Source of the DNA: Chimonanthus salicifolius
Taxonomy: Eukaryota; Streptophyta; Magnoliopsida; Laurales; Calycanthaceae
Length of the DNA stretch: 64,000 nucleotides
Direction: 5' to 3'
Assembly (NCBI GenBank): GCA_013350335.1
Contig: CM023533.1
Span: 26,766,869-26,830,868, forward strand
A program made the position numbers and the translations under genes. The notes below the pieces were generated by a model. The model saw nothing but the letters and a program-made list of their open reading frames with translations, was not told where the DNA came from and did no database searches. How positions within the stretch are numbered: the stretch's first letter is position 1; every line of letters starts with the position of its first letter. Positions 9,529 to 22,054 of this stretch are shown piece by piece.

Positions 9529-12166
9529 CATCCTAAAGTTTGCTGTTTTGAGAATTTTTTATACATTTTTACTTTAATGTTTTTTCTATACACTCTTGCT
9601 TTAAACATTTTGATTGTTCAAATTGGTCTATGGATTGAACTATTAGAAACTTTTGTTAAAAAATCATAACATCATGAAATTCTTGAGGTATAACTCACTC
9701 TCAAAAGCTAGCAATTAAGAGAAGAGTGCCTCAACTTTCATCACTTACATGTGAAAACTTTATATCCACCTTCACGTAGAACCTACTCTTATACCATATT
9801 AGAAAACTATGATATGATAATATTCTTGAGGTATAACTCACTCTCAAAATCTAGTCATTGAGAAAAGAATGTCTAAATTATTATATAGAGTCATTGATTT
9901 TACAAATTAATTGATATGATACTTTTATCGCTTCACAATTTTATCGAGAGGGTTGTTCACCGTCCACTGCCTATGTGAACGAACCATTTTAAAGTGGAAT
10001 AGGTCCCCACGTAGCTACTCTTTAAAAGAAAAGTATTTAAGGTAGTTAAAGTTGCTTAGTATCAAAAGTATTTCCATTTCTTATAGTCAAGATGTTGGAA
10101 GAAAAGGAAAGAAACGAATTCACATTGATCATTTCCTTCTAGTTTACAAGGAATTTTTTTTAATAAAGCCTAAGGCAAAGTTCTTGATCAGTTTTCGTAC
10201 CAATCCCAAGTCTTGATGATGGAGCGGATAGGATTGGGTTTAAGGGTCGAATTAAAGATGGAAATTTAAATGGGTTAAAGGTTACTTAATGGCTTAATGG
10301 TCAAAGGCTAGATGAAAGAAAGGTCGGCAAGGTTGAGGGGATTTATTATAATGGGTGGCTTTAATAACACCTAGAATGGGAGTGGTTGAAGGTGGTATCG
10401 TTTAGGGAAAAGGCAGTGAAGATGGGATGGTGTTTGATTATGTTGGGTATGGTTCGGTTGGACAGAGACGATGGGTAAAGGAGGATTCTGTAATCAAGGT
10501 TGGGTCTGGATGTAGGAAGGGTAGAGGTGCTTGAGCAGGTTCAACAGGGACGATGGCAGGATTTGTTGGGCAAACTGGGCGTGGCTGGGTTTGAAGGAGA
10601 TGAAGGAGGGAGAGAGATGAATCAGATCTGCTCGTTGGGGTTGATGGTTGTGGATGGTAGACAGAGGTTGGAGAGTTGGGCTTGCAGGTGAGGACACACG
10701 GCAATCCTCTATGCAATCGGCTACAAGGCTGGGACTGAATCGGGCTGAACCGACGAATCTGCCCAGCCACCAAGGTCAGACAGCAACAGCAAGATGAAGA
10801 AGATAATCTGAGTGTGTTGCATTCCTGTAGCAAGAGAGAAGGAGAAAAGAAAGAGAGAGAAAGAAGAAGAGGGGATTGATGAGTTACGGAATCCATGGAA
10901 GGGAGAAGAGAGAAACCGGCACATCCGGAGAAGGAAATAAAATTTCAAAGCAATTTTATTATGAATAGTTTATTTATTACGATACTAGAGGATTTTTTTA
11001 ATAATAAAATAAGAAATAAAAATAGAAACAACCCTAAATCTCTAATCTTACAAATATAGAAATAGAAATTTCTCAGATAGTTTCGATTATTGGCCGAGTT
11101 TTCAATTCAAATGAGAATCTAGGCGATACCTGTGCTCGATCACTTGATTTAAGAAGCCAAAATCATTTCTGTATTAGCAGTCAATCCCAGCAGTGTACAT
11201 TGGAAAATTAGAATTCGACTGCTCAATCCTCTCAATTTCTTTGTTAATATCTCACCATCATACCAGATGAACTCAACCACCAAAAGTTTTCATAAGCCTA
11301 AAGAAATTGTTTTTACACTAAAATTACTAGAGATCTATTGCAAAAGTGGTTTCATTGTGTTAAATTGCTAAGGCCGTTTGGTTTGAAGGAATACAGGTAC
11401 AGTTAAAGGGCAGGTGCAGTGGTCATTGTTGTAGCTAATGTTTTTTGAAAAGTGGGTTCTATTTTATTTTTTATAATATGGGTATTCTCATCTTATATTA
11501 GAGATGAGATTAATTCCACATATATACAAAATTATTCACAAGCTTTGTGTATCAAAGTATGTCTGAAAGGAGTCGAACCCGAGACTTCTAGTCTAATCCT
11601 AGAAACTTAGACCTATCCGTAACATTTGTTACGATACAACACCTCTAGTCTAATCCTACAAGCTTTGTAATGATCACACTAGCGAAAGTGGCCCAACTAG
11701 ATCATCCATATCTTTTATTTGAGATTCAACTCAAATAATTGTTTAAATAAGTATATATATTTGATACTTGGATCTATTAGTGAAGATTGAATCAAATACA
11801 TGCTTAGTTGAGTTAAATTTCAATTTAGGGAGTAGTTTAAATAATTATTTGTAGATAATACCCGTTTGCCCCTTAAGCAACCTTAGCAAAGATATTCAAT
11901 GAAAAGTGGACTAGGTTTTTGATCCATTTCGATCCATTCAACAAACGTGTAAATTCAACTCAATTTATTTAATAGATGAATAGATTCAAATTGAACTCAT
12001 TTATAAATAGATAAACTGAACTTCTTAATTATTGCCACAACTATATAAATAAATACATGAGGTCTTTTGGATGGTTCGTCTCTTAAATCATGTAATCTGC
12101 TCTCACATGAACAACTCCTATCTATAATCTTCACAAACGTTTCTTCGTTGATAAGGTCCTCGAGAA
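9529..12166. other. no supported gene; purine-biased block and SINE-like remnant
   Basis: From about 10195 to 10950 the plus strand is markedly G/A-rich and the minus strand reads as a 152-residue frame (10438-10896) rich in Ser, Pro, Leu and Cys. I recognise no domain, and the composition alone explains the open frame. Around 11470-11640 a tRNA-like word gagtcgaacccgagact sits in a degraded SINE-like block. An AATAAA on the minus strand at 11964-11969 could serve the neighbouring MIOX copy. The rest is AT-rich with nothing recognised. Confidence 0.4.
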
Positions 12167-15100
12167 TCACCATCTCAGCTTTGCAGGGAAGTACTGCGGC
12201 AAGTAAAAACAATCTAAATAAGAAATGTTGAATATTTTACATTATCAAAGAAAATTCCAATGTGGGAAGAACTCGAAGAGCTGCTAACCTTTTCAATAAG
12301 AGACAAGTAGTAAGGCTTCACTTTCTCAACATCAACCCGAACTTTGCTCTTACTGTAAAGGTCATACTTGCTGCATCAAATGAGGATAAATGGTTAGAAA
12401 ATTTCTACTCATTTTAAGTATCTTGATGGTTCACACTAAACCAAATGACATTGTTGGATTGCGAAAGAGAGTCGCGCATCGGTTCTAAGGAGTGCAAAAT
12501 CTAAGGATTTATGAGAGACTGGGATCACTCCACCTATCAGACTAGTCTTTTAAGGCTGAAAGCGCAGACCCAACAAGCATAGGATCCATTATGGAAGTGA
12601 CAGATACAACCATCAATTAGATTTGCTAACCCAAATGAACAAAATGGTAAAAGGAATCTTTACTTGAATACTTTCAGCCACTTCAGATTCTCAACATCTT
12701 CTTCATTCATCAGGTGTTTATATGCTCCAGATCTGTGTAGGGCTGCAAGTTGACATGATGAAAATATTGTCATGAATTGTCTTTGTTTGATATGTATGAT
12801 TAACTGTTATCATTAATGAGTGAGTACTCACGGTAAAATGAATGGTATCGGATGATGAATAGTGCGGCTGAAGGTAGAGTAGTCTTGTTCTCCTTAGCCA
12901 CCTAAGAACAAGTAATTGATCATTTTCTTGTTCTCCTTAGCTACATTATTCACACAAAGAAGGGTGAGGGAAATACCAAGTTACATATAGTCGTCGTGGC
13001 CCCATGACATCAATACATTGTCCAGTCCACATCCTTCTGAGTAAATTCCTAATCTGGTGTTGTAAACAGGATTATTGTAGTCCGGATTTTCCTTGAAGTA
13101 CTGTAACAATCACAAAGAAATCCCAAAATTCTGAGTCAAGGGGATTTGTCTGAAACCTGATCAGTTGATTCTGTTGGTTTTTTCAGCTCAAATGGTCTTT
13201 ATTGGGCCTGGGCTGTCTATAAGGCCCAGTGGCCAAGTCTGTGTTCTTCTAAGCAGCTGCAGATTTCTCTGGAAAGAGAGGAAGAGAAAAACAGAGAGGA
13301 AGGGGATAAAGGGAAGGGTTGAGTAATCCTTGCATTTTCCGATTTTATTCTTCATAGTGGAAGTACATCACACTTCATAGACGTAGACAATTTGTCCAAT
13401 CACGTATATCTCTAGTGTTTTTCTTGTGTGTGATTTGTTCTACAACAGATTCTTGATGAGTCAAGCCAATGTGCTTACCTTGTGATGAACGTTGGATTCA
13501 TCGAAAGCGCATCCAACAGGGAATGTGTCACCTGCAATATGGATTCATATATAAAGATTCGGAAGGTAAAAATTAAGAAGTTTGACATAAGATTTCCATA
13601 GAGAGTAACAACACCACATGATTCATACCCACAACAGCCCATTGAGGAAGTGTACCAAAGCTGGGATGGAGAAGGACCTTCCCTAGATCTGAAATCCCAT
13701 ACGAGATTAGTAAATTAATATCTTATAATACTACTAATACCAGATTAGTTTCATATTAGCATTGATGCATTAGAGATGAATGCAATAACATCGGGTCCTA
13801 ACCATGTATAAGTCCAGTCAAGTGCAACCAATCCTCATCAGGATAGTCTTTCCGAATAGCTTCGGCGGTCTGTAAGAGATGCTCAATCTGTGGTTCATCA
13901 AGATCAGGGTCGCTTTCGTCGACGAATGAATTGAGAAGTTCACAGCATTCCCAAATGCTCATCTCTACCCTGTTCAACTTGCCGTATTCCTCTCTCATTT
14001 TGGTTACCTACCGTCGAATTAGTTGAAATAAACACAATTAAACCATTGCTCAACGTTGCTTAGAATTAATGAACAATATCGCCAACATGGTACAGCTAAA
14101 TCTGACTTACAAACTCAAAAGTTTGGTGGATGTGATTAATCCGATAAAATTCTTCCACAGACTCCTTCCTTTCACTGTCGGCATCATAATCCCTGTCAAG
14201 TATTTCTGTCAGTAAACTATGTTTGAATTAAGGAAGAATAGATTAATGACGATGCCGCTAATCACACAAGGGAGTGTATTGATCAACATTAATTCAACTG
14301 TTCGAATCTTATAATGTTTAGTGGGACATGAACCATGGTTTTATGGGATGGATCACAAACTTGCAGGAAAACCATCAAGCTTGAGTCGAATTCAGTTGAA
14401 TCAATTTGGAAAACCCTGCCCATTCCAATAATTCAACCCCTATTAATTAATTCCTAAAGCATCTCATTTCATAGTTTCCACTTGAGTGTTGGTTAGGCAC
14501 TAATGAAGAAGATTCTGAAATAGAGGAAGACAGAGTAAAAATGACCATAGTGCCTTCATAATGGCAAATACAGGGTGCAAACTAGGTATTTAAATATCAC
14601 TATCCCAATAAATAAATAAATAAATAAATATATATATATATGGTTGATACCGATTCACTCTCCTCTATTACAATTCATAATTTATTTGGAAAAAAATTCT
14701 GAATTCTTAAAAATGTTGAATTTTGAAAGAAAAATATTTGAAATTGATAAATACCTTTCACATACGAACAACATGCTTCTAAAACTTTTTAGAATCACAA
14801 TTAATGCAAGATATAACTTGAAAAACAGTCAAAATGGGTTTTAAAAAAAATATGCATCAACTAATATTGTAGTGGCCGCTTTATTGGCCCATCCACTGAT
14901 ACAGAAGTTGTACGGCCGATGTGATATGTATCTAACAGCCAAAAAATCAATATGTGGCTTGGCTTGGACTGGGCCTGGTATTTATAGTGGCTTGGCCTGA
15001 GCCCAGAACTCACTAGAGGATATCATGGTATTTAAATTTGCAGCAAGGATTTGGGGTTCTGGAGTCGGATCCTCTTCAACATTTTCTTTTTCTCACAAGT

Positions 15101-15833
15101 CGCTCTCCAAATCTGCAAGCGTCTCTTTTCTGCAAACACTTGTCTCTAACCTTAGGTATTTGAAACATTAGTGCAAAGTTGAAAGGACCACATAATAGGA
15201 ATTGCCCCTGGGCCTACTTAAGAGCACTAAAAAAGAGGCTTAAGCGGCTGGGATGACATGAAAAGTTTCTATAGAAGCCAAGACTTAAATCTGACACACA
15301 AACTAGAGTGAGACCTTTTGGGCTTAATTCAGTCTAGCTCAACTCAACTCTAGGATAATCTGGGCCTAGGCCTTGAAAACACCAGGCATGGATCCGAATC
15401 AACCTCAAATCAGTTTTTTTTTTCCATCCCAAAGTTGGAGTGGCAAGGGATGGATGAAACTGAGCAAAGATTTTTTGTCTGTTTGAGACGCACAGAAAAA
15501 TCCCAAGATGCATTGACCGACATGATAAAATAAAAAATAACTTTCACAAAATAGAATGAGAAAATGACCTGAATGTCTGGCCAAACGAGTTCATTTCAGA
15601 CACCACAAATCCACCATCCAAAACAAGTTCGCTTGGATCATCAAGGATTTTCTTATCTTCTGCGTCAGTTCCTGGAGAACAACATGATACAAAAAAAAGA
15701 AGTAAAGGTTTGTCCTCAACCATCTATCTATCTAACATTGATCAAGCTTAACTAGATTTGGGCAATGATTTTACTGTGACAAATGCAATGAGATAAACTT
15801 ACCAAGTTGACGCTGCTCAATGATGATCGTCAT
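12167..15833 (-). CDS. MIOX: myo-inositol oxygenase paralogue (MIOX1), eleven exons, frame broken by one extra base in exon 7
   Basis: Minus-strand exons are 15833-15803, 15671-15569, 14192-14111, 14007-13803, 13688-13629, 13531-13479, 13100-12977, 12901-12832, 12742-12664, 12370-12289 and 12193-12167, with GT-AG introns throughout. The start MTIIIEQ, the block [52 protein letters not shown] and the end YFPAKLRW identify plant MIOX, which oxidises myo-inositol with O2 to D-glucuronate at a di-iron centre in the cytosol. Ten exons match the lengths expected from the intact paralogue at 23715, or differ by whole codons near the N-terminus. Exon 7 is 124 rather than 123 nt. An extra A at 12981/12982 turns the conserved Tyr-Leu after GHDDYM into a stop at codon 218. 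The product would keep ligands H115, H140, D141 and H213 but lose the last two (H239 and D272 equivalents). It may be a young pseudogene or an assembly error. The family call is secure. Confidence 0.92.
12452..12575. mobile_element. solo miniature LTR in MIOX1 intron 9
   Basis: A 124-bp block starts TGTTGGATTGCG and ends GCAGACCCAACA, with TG...CA termini. Its interior (aaaatctaaggatttatgag, gatcactccacctatcagac) matches the terminal repeats of the TRIM at 33020-33355. The flanking 5-mers gacat and agcat are not identical, so no exact duplication is claimed. No second terminal repeat or primer site is present. Confidence 0.6.
13172..13447 (-). mobile_element. solo LTR (Copia-like) in MIOX1 intron 6
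   Basis: A 276-bp block bounded by TGTTGGTTTTTT and TTCTACAACA, with an exact 5-bp duplication GATTC at 13167-13171 and 13448-13452. Read on the minus strand it begins TGTTGTAGAACAAATCACAC, like the solo LTR in intron 8 of the other MIOX gene (TGTTAGAAATG... AAATCACACAAG). It is therefore in the sense direction of its host gene. The intron's own splice sites remain intact. Confidence 0.75.
14611..14641. repeat. AAAT/AT microsatellite in MIOX1 intron 2
   Basis: A run of AAAT units passes into an AT run, in the intron between exons 2 and 3 of the MIOX1 gene. Confidence 0.8.
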
Positions 15834-15969
15834 CTTTTTGGTGGAATTGAATGAAAATGAGAGGAACCCAAATGTAGTTTGGTCAATGCAGGAGGAGAAT
15901 AAAGAGATGTGACAAAAGAAAATACAGTGAGAGGCCCTGTAGTGGTCTGTAGAGATGGATTTGGATGGG

Positions 15970-15977
15970 TATTTATA
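15970..15977 (-). promoter_or_regulatory. TATA box of MIOX1
   Basis: TATAAATA on the minus strand, about 140 bp upstream of the MIOX1 ATG. Spacing implies a leader of roughly 100 nt. Position and consensus support it; the start site itself is not visible. Confidence 0.6.
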
Positions 15978-17600
15978 AGGAAAACCAATTCCTTTGCAAG
16001 TTTAGAATGAAGTGGAAAGATGATAAGAAGAGCAGAAATAGATTAGGTAGGTTACGTAAGGTAAAACGGAAGAGAGGCAAATGCGAGGTGTCGCAACCAT
16101 TATAGGAGAGTCTGACTCAGCTTTACGTGCGAAACATCTTCCGCTTTACGACGTGAGACGATTTCAACACCTAACTAATGTGCGGGGCCCACCTGACTTG
16201 GCTCCCAGTCAAGAAGTTAGGGTTCCACCGCATCGTTTCCTCCTGGGTTCGAACCGCTCGATAGTTATCTACTGAATATCTTATTTTATTTGAATTTAGT
16301 ATTAAGAAAAATTACATAAAAAATTTCATTGTTAGAAAAAACATATTTTGAAATCTAATTATATATTTGGTCTTCATTTTGAGTATATCGACTGATGTCA
16401 TGGATTATACCATGAACGTATCATGATATATATAAGACATATACAGGGAATCCACTAAAAGTATTATATCAGTAATATATAACTTAACAAATATAATTCA
16501 ATCTGAAGTTTAGATTTCAGGAGTTCATAGTTTAATTATATTAATATACAACTTTTGTTTTGTCATTAATATATTTGCAAAGATTAAGCGTTGGACCAAA
16601 CTATATTTGAAAAAAAAAAAACAATCTCGTTATAATGTGAAGGTGTTCAACTATGAATGAAGTATTAGTCACCCTTTATATGATATATCCACCGTTTTAT
16701 ATATACCCAATGTTTATATGTTCGAATGGTTGGGTATCTCTATTTTAACCACTTTATTTGAGTCAAATATATAATATTTTTATTTTTATGTTTAATTTCA
16801 ATGTATCATAACCTTATACTCTATCATCATATTTAGACAATAATAGTTCAAGGACCTTTCAATGTAACGATATAAAGACACAATCATTCTTCTGAGATTC
16901 ATCTGTCCGTAAGTGAGGAATCCAGATAGATTCAATCGATGATCAAGGCCATTGACTTAATCTGTATATGTGGATTAAAAGATTTACATATTTTCATGAA
17001 ATTAATCTTAGTTTATCTTACTTTTAAAGTGAAGTAGAGATACTCATATTAAAGAAAAATTAAAAAGAAAATGATGTAATTGACGCTCTACTAGGACAAA
17101 TGTCTATAAAAAGTTATTAACATTAGTCTATAGAAGTTGATATGAATCACGGAAAGATTTAGAAAGTGCCTCATCGTAATTATGTATTTCTAAAAAAGAA
17201 AAATATAGTACTGTTGATCAGCAGATTCAACTTATCATGACATGCATAACGCTTAACCATTTCCACAAAGCAACTATTCTCTCTTATTCTCGTATAGTGT
17301 CTTAATGGTTTGGAAGTGAGAAACAAGTGTAATTGAACATGAGATATATGCATCGGTGTGTTTTTAAGAAAAAATATCTCCATTTTTTTTCCACTTTAAG
17401 CTGTTTGTTATATAGAAATATTGGGTATAAATTTCCTTGTTTATTTAATTTTTAAAAATAAAATCAAAGAAAGAGAAAAAAAAATCTAAAATAACACTGA
17501 TTGGGTTTTTGAAACTCAACCTACATCGAGTTAATCCACTGATATAGATTGATATCAACATCCTATCCTATGATACATGTCATTAAAATGTATAAATCTA

Positions 17601-17770
17601 CTTACATGGTGTAGTTTAATTAGTTGCCTCCTACTTCAGGAGATGGGAGGTTTTGAATTCGAGCATCCCATGACCTAATATTGGTGTGGCTTAAAGGTAG
17701 TGGACTCACCCGTAAAATTTTACATTGAATATCCCGTGATTTCCTACACGTAAATTAAAAAAATATAATA
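17601..17770 (+). mobile_element. SINE relative, older copy
   Basis: It shares the order of the SINE at 8678: ttaattagttgcctcc, ttcaggagatgggaggtt, a decayed B-box (tttgaattcgag), ggtagtggactcacccgtaa, a cacgtaaatt end and an A-run. Candidate flanks tataaatcta and tataaatata are a 10-bp imperfect duplication. Confidence 0.6.
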
Positions 17771-20037
17771 TATAAATATAAGTTTAAAATTACTGCACTC
17801 CATCATTATAATTAATTTAACTAGGATTTGAAAGGATGCCCCATCACAAATGAGATATTTGTTTCATGAGATTGATGCTGAAAATCATTATATGAACTTA
17901 CTAAATAATGAGATCTGCTTGCAAGTGGGACCCTCTTGTTCAACATTGGAGGCCAGATTGAAAGCTACGTGGCTTAACAATGGCCGTCCACCTTCTGCTC
18001 AAACTCACAGGCTTGAGCTTTTTTTTTTTTCAAAAGGTCGTAGAGTAGTTGGCAATTGTCCCTTTCAGCTTTTGTCGTTTTGAGAATGTTTTGAGTGAGT
18101 CACGGTAAATAATAGTGATTGTAAAATACAACGGTCACTTAAAATTTTAAATTATTTATTTATATATATTTTTATTTAGATTCATCAAATTTTAATTTTG
18201 TTCTTATAAATCATTGGTTTTAAAAGCCACGAAATAAATGAGTATAAGCAATGGAATGAAAATTGAATCAATACTATTATACGGTCTTTTCATAATTTAC
18301 AAGCCAAAAATAAAAAGGAGATACCCTAATTTCACACACTACCAAAATTAGATTAATATAATAAGCAGAGATAAGTTGCACCTCATTCCAAAGATTATTA
18401 TATAAGGGCAATGCCCACTATTTAAAATTATTTAATATTTTCAATTTATATAGCATCGATTAGATGTTTTACAATCAAAGATTAAGATGGATTTTTTTAT
18501 GGAACAATTGAATCAGGCCTTTGAATATCGAATCCATCAAACCTTTTCCAATTTATTTTATTAAATAATTTCATTAACATATAAACTCATATTTTTTACA
18601 GGATTTTTTTTATGACCATATTTTTGACAGGATTTGATGGATAGTATTACCATGCATAGGATGATAGACTAAAATCACATTACAACATTGAAAATTATAA
18701 GTCAAAAAAAAAAAAAAAAGACATGATAAAAAAAATTATGATTTTACAACAAGAGCTTCTCTCTTATTACAGTGATATATTATATTTCAGTTTTTTAGAA
18801 CTTTGTAAAAATAAAGAACCACTCAAATGTCTTTTTTTTTTTTTACATTTAAGCAATTAAAGAATATATTGTTATATATACTTTTAAATGTATACAATTA
18901 AACATATTCCTCTGCAATCTGTATTAGATTGGATTGGAGGCAAGTTGGGTACTTTCTTAATCAAATGCTTCCTAGCAACGTTGGATGACAGCAATGATTT
19001 TCAATCTCATTGCAGAGTAAGTTTTGATATGGTGACAAAAGAAAACAGCTCATCTCCAACCTAGCTCTAGTTCTTGCGACTTTGTTAAAATTATTTCTAA
19101 TCTTATTTTCTGTGTACCATTAGACAAGTTGAAAAGAAAAGAATCACCTAACACTGACAAAATTATCACTATCACTAGTGACTGATGACTATGATTAGAT
19201 TCAAAGTTGAAGCAACTCTAATTTTGTTTAGACCTTTATTATTTTATAATGATATTTATTGAGTTTTTTATAATATAAGTATCTCCATTTCACTTGGAGA
19301 TAGAACTAGAAATCACCTATGACAATGATGATAAATGAGCTTTCTAGTGCATATGCATAGAATAATCTAAACCCACTAAAGTATTATTAAAATTATATAT
19401 ATATATATATATATAATTTGGATCTCATTATATCATGAACACTCAACGCAAAAATCATTATTAATAGTTGTAAATTTGGACTGAAATTTGAAATTTCAAT
19501 TAAAATTTATCAATTTACACGGGGGCCAAAATTCAAATATTGGCAAGATTGCAGTCAAGATTTTGACAAAGTTTGGCCCATCTGCAAATATAGGACATGT
19601 ACAAAATTCAATTGAAATAAGCTAATATGATTGAAATATCGGGTAAAATTTTGTCCTTTAAAAATTTAAATTTTGATTTTAATTAAACATTGTTCATGAT
19701 AGCAAAGGCCATCTTTGTCATCAAACCAGCTTCATTCAATTGATCGAACCAAGCAGAAAAGGCTACCAAAGGATTTTATTGGAGCTTGTACCCCAACAAA
19801 TTCTTCAAAATTATTGTCACGGATGAATTTAAATTCAGTTAATTTCTATAAAGTATCTTAAAGTATGCACTCCGCCCTTGTTGACATCTTTCAATGTGTT
19901 AAATGTAAGAAGATAATTTAAATAGTTTTTTAATGAAAAGATCAACAAGAGAGGGTGCTCTATAAAAGTTCATTTTTTTTAATAATCTACACTTCTCTTG
20001 AGTCACTTAGATTTACTTCCTGAGGGTATATAAGTGT

Positions 20038-20198
20038 ATTTTAACTGGTAATCTTCCTCTTCAAGAAGCGGGAGGTGCCAAATTTGAGTTCCTATGGCTT
20101 CACCTGGTGTGCTCTTAGGGCAGTAGGTATCACTCGTTGGAGTTTTATGCTGGACTTTCTACAGTTAATCATACATAAAATTTAAAAAAAATAATAAT
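20038..20198 (+). mobile_element. SINE relative, older copy
   Basis: Aligns by eye with the SINE at 8678: aactggtaatcttcctcttc, aagaagcgggaggt, decayed B-box (aaatttgagttcc), ggcagtaggtatcactcgtt, gttttatgctgga, and an A-rich tail after catacataaaattt. No exact duplication identified. Confidence 0.6.
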
Positions 20199-22054
20199 AC
20201 ATTATAAAATAAAAATGAAAACTGGAAAATAATGTATAGACTCAAAACTTTTCGTTGGGCTCAACTTCTTATTGGACCTATTGAGCTTCTCGAGCTTTAG
20301 ATTGGACCAATATCTTGAAGCCCACATCTAACTCATTCAACATTTCAACCCAACGTCTGTTCCAACCCTATCTCGACCGACAGTCGGCTGAAACGCAGCG
20401 ATATTTTGTCCATGCGATTGCGGCTACGCCACCTAACACGGTGTCATCTGTGACCGGCAACCGGCCATAACCAGATACTGACAGCCGCGTGTATGGCCTC
20501 AAATTTTTAGAGATTCAGCTTTTGTTTTCTTTAGTCACATTAGCGACAATGTCCCGGTAAGACGAACCACTTATATTTTCTTTGAAATACGTTTTAATTG
20601 TTACATAATTTAGTGTATTACATGAAAAGCTACATATATGATATATCCAAAACTTCAGTATTAATTAATTATTTTATATTTAAAATTTTGACCCTGATGT
20701 TTTAAAATTTTCTATAAATATAATTATAAATCGGAACTGTTCACATACATTGTAACTATCCTTATTTGAGAAAATGTGAATATTGGGTTAGATGGAGTTT
20801 GGTCTATTAAACTTCTTCTATGACATAGTTGTGTCAGGAGAATATTGGGGCTCCATTTATTTTAATAATACATTAATTTATTAAAAATCTTAAAAATAAT
20901 TATAAATTGCCGATATCAAAAAATTATTTAAATTATTTTATCATTTGTTTTAAGCAAATACAGTTAATAGTTGAAAAAAACTCTAATTCAACTATTTATT
21001 TTTTGTAATCTAAATTTGGTGACTTTAAATATTTTCTAATATATAATTTCTCACATAATTTTTTCTTTTATTTTATAAAATCAATCGGTCTCGTCTTATT
21101 ATCAAATATTATCTAATTCAATCTGTCAGCGTAGTGCCTCCCTTCCTTTCATTAACAGCTGGCCCAATTTTAACAGTTTGTATGAGTAAAACGACATCTA
21201 TGAAAAAAACACTTAATATTTAAAAAAAAAAAAACTAGCAGGACACATGAGTAGATGGAGTGGTGAATTTAAAATCATCTGGGACGTAACCTTGCTTAAG
21301 TACACTATCTCTAAGTCAGGCACACATGCATCAAATGGATGTTGGTCTATCTCTTATACTATTTATTTTTTTTATAGTAGATCAGGAAACATTTGATTTT
21401 AGTTAGGGGTAAAATTTGAGCCGGGTTTTAATTTGATTTGAGAAGTCAGTGGGTTGGATTATCTATTTGTAAATTTATGATCAGCTCAGATTATAAAAAA
21501 AAAAACCATATAGAATTTAGGTAAAGTAAGACTCAATATGATTTGAATTTTATAAAATATGAAAAACTGCTAATGATTTTTTTTCCCTCTAAATTTGAAC
21601 TAAAAACGAGTCGAATCAGCACTTAGATCAAATCGAGTTGAACTATTCAGATTGCAACTCAGGCCAAACTCAATAATTTTTATATAAGTTGAATTTATTA
21701 AAATTTTGTCCAATACGTTGAATTTTCAGGCACAATTTTAGATGTTCTATGTTTCGTATGAATCTAGTGTATGATCTCTTTGTTACTTTATAAATAAATA
21801 AATTATTTTTTTCTCTTTAAAAAAATATATATTGAAACTCACAAAGATATTCATTTAAATCACTCTGCATCTTTTTTTGGAAAGTGATTTTTATACCATC
21901 ATTTTCTCTTAAGACACACTTATTTAAGAGGAAGATTCAATTTTACCATTGTTTTTGAGAAAAATGAAAAGAGAGGACAAAATTAAAATTTTCTTTAAAA
22001 AATACACATTCTCAGAAAATTGTGGTATAAAAATCACTGTCATCTTTCATCTAA

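Larger units (their letters stand above)
15978..22054. other. intergenic region between the two divergent MIOX genes
   Basis: No gene is supported. 16080-16270 and 20340-20510 are islands of higher GC in otherwise AT-rich DNA. The first contains ggttcgaaccg, a B-box-like word. Degraded SINE relatives lie near 17601 and 20038. An (AT)n run is at 19394-19414. The remaining open frames (for example 17180-17383, 17850-18083) show no domain. Confidence 0.45.

Noticed and set aside
10438..10896. 152-residue minus-strand open frame rich in Ser, Pro and Leu
   Set aside because: The plus strand is purine-biased here, so the minus strand lacks stops by composition. No domain, splice context or family resemblance seen.
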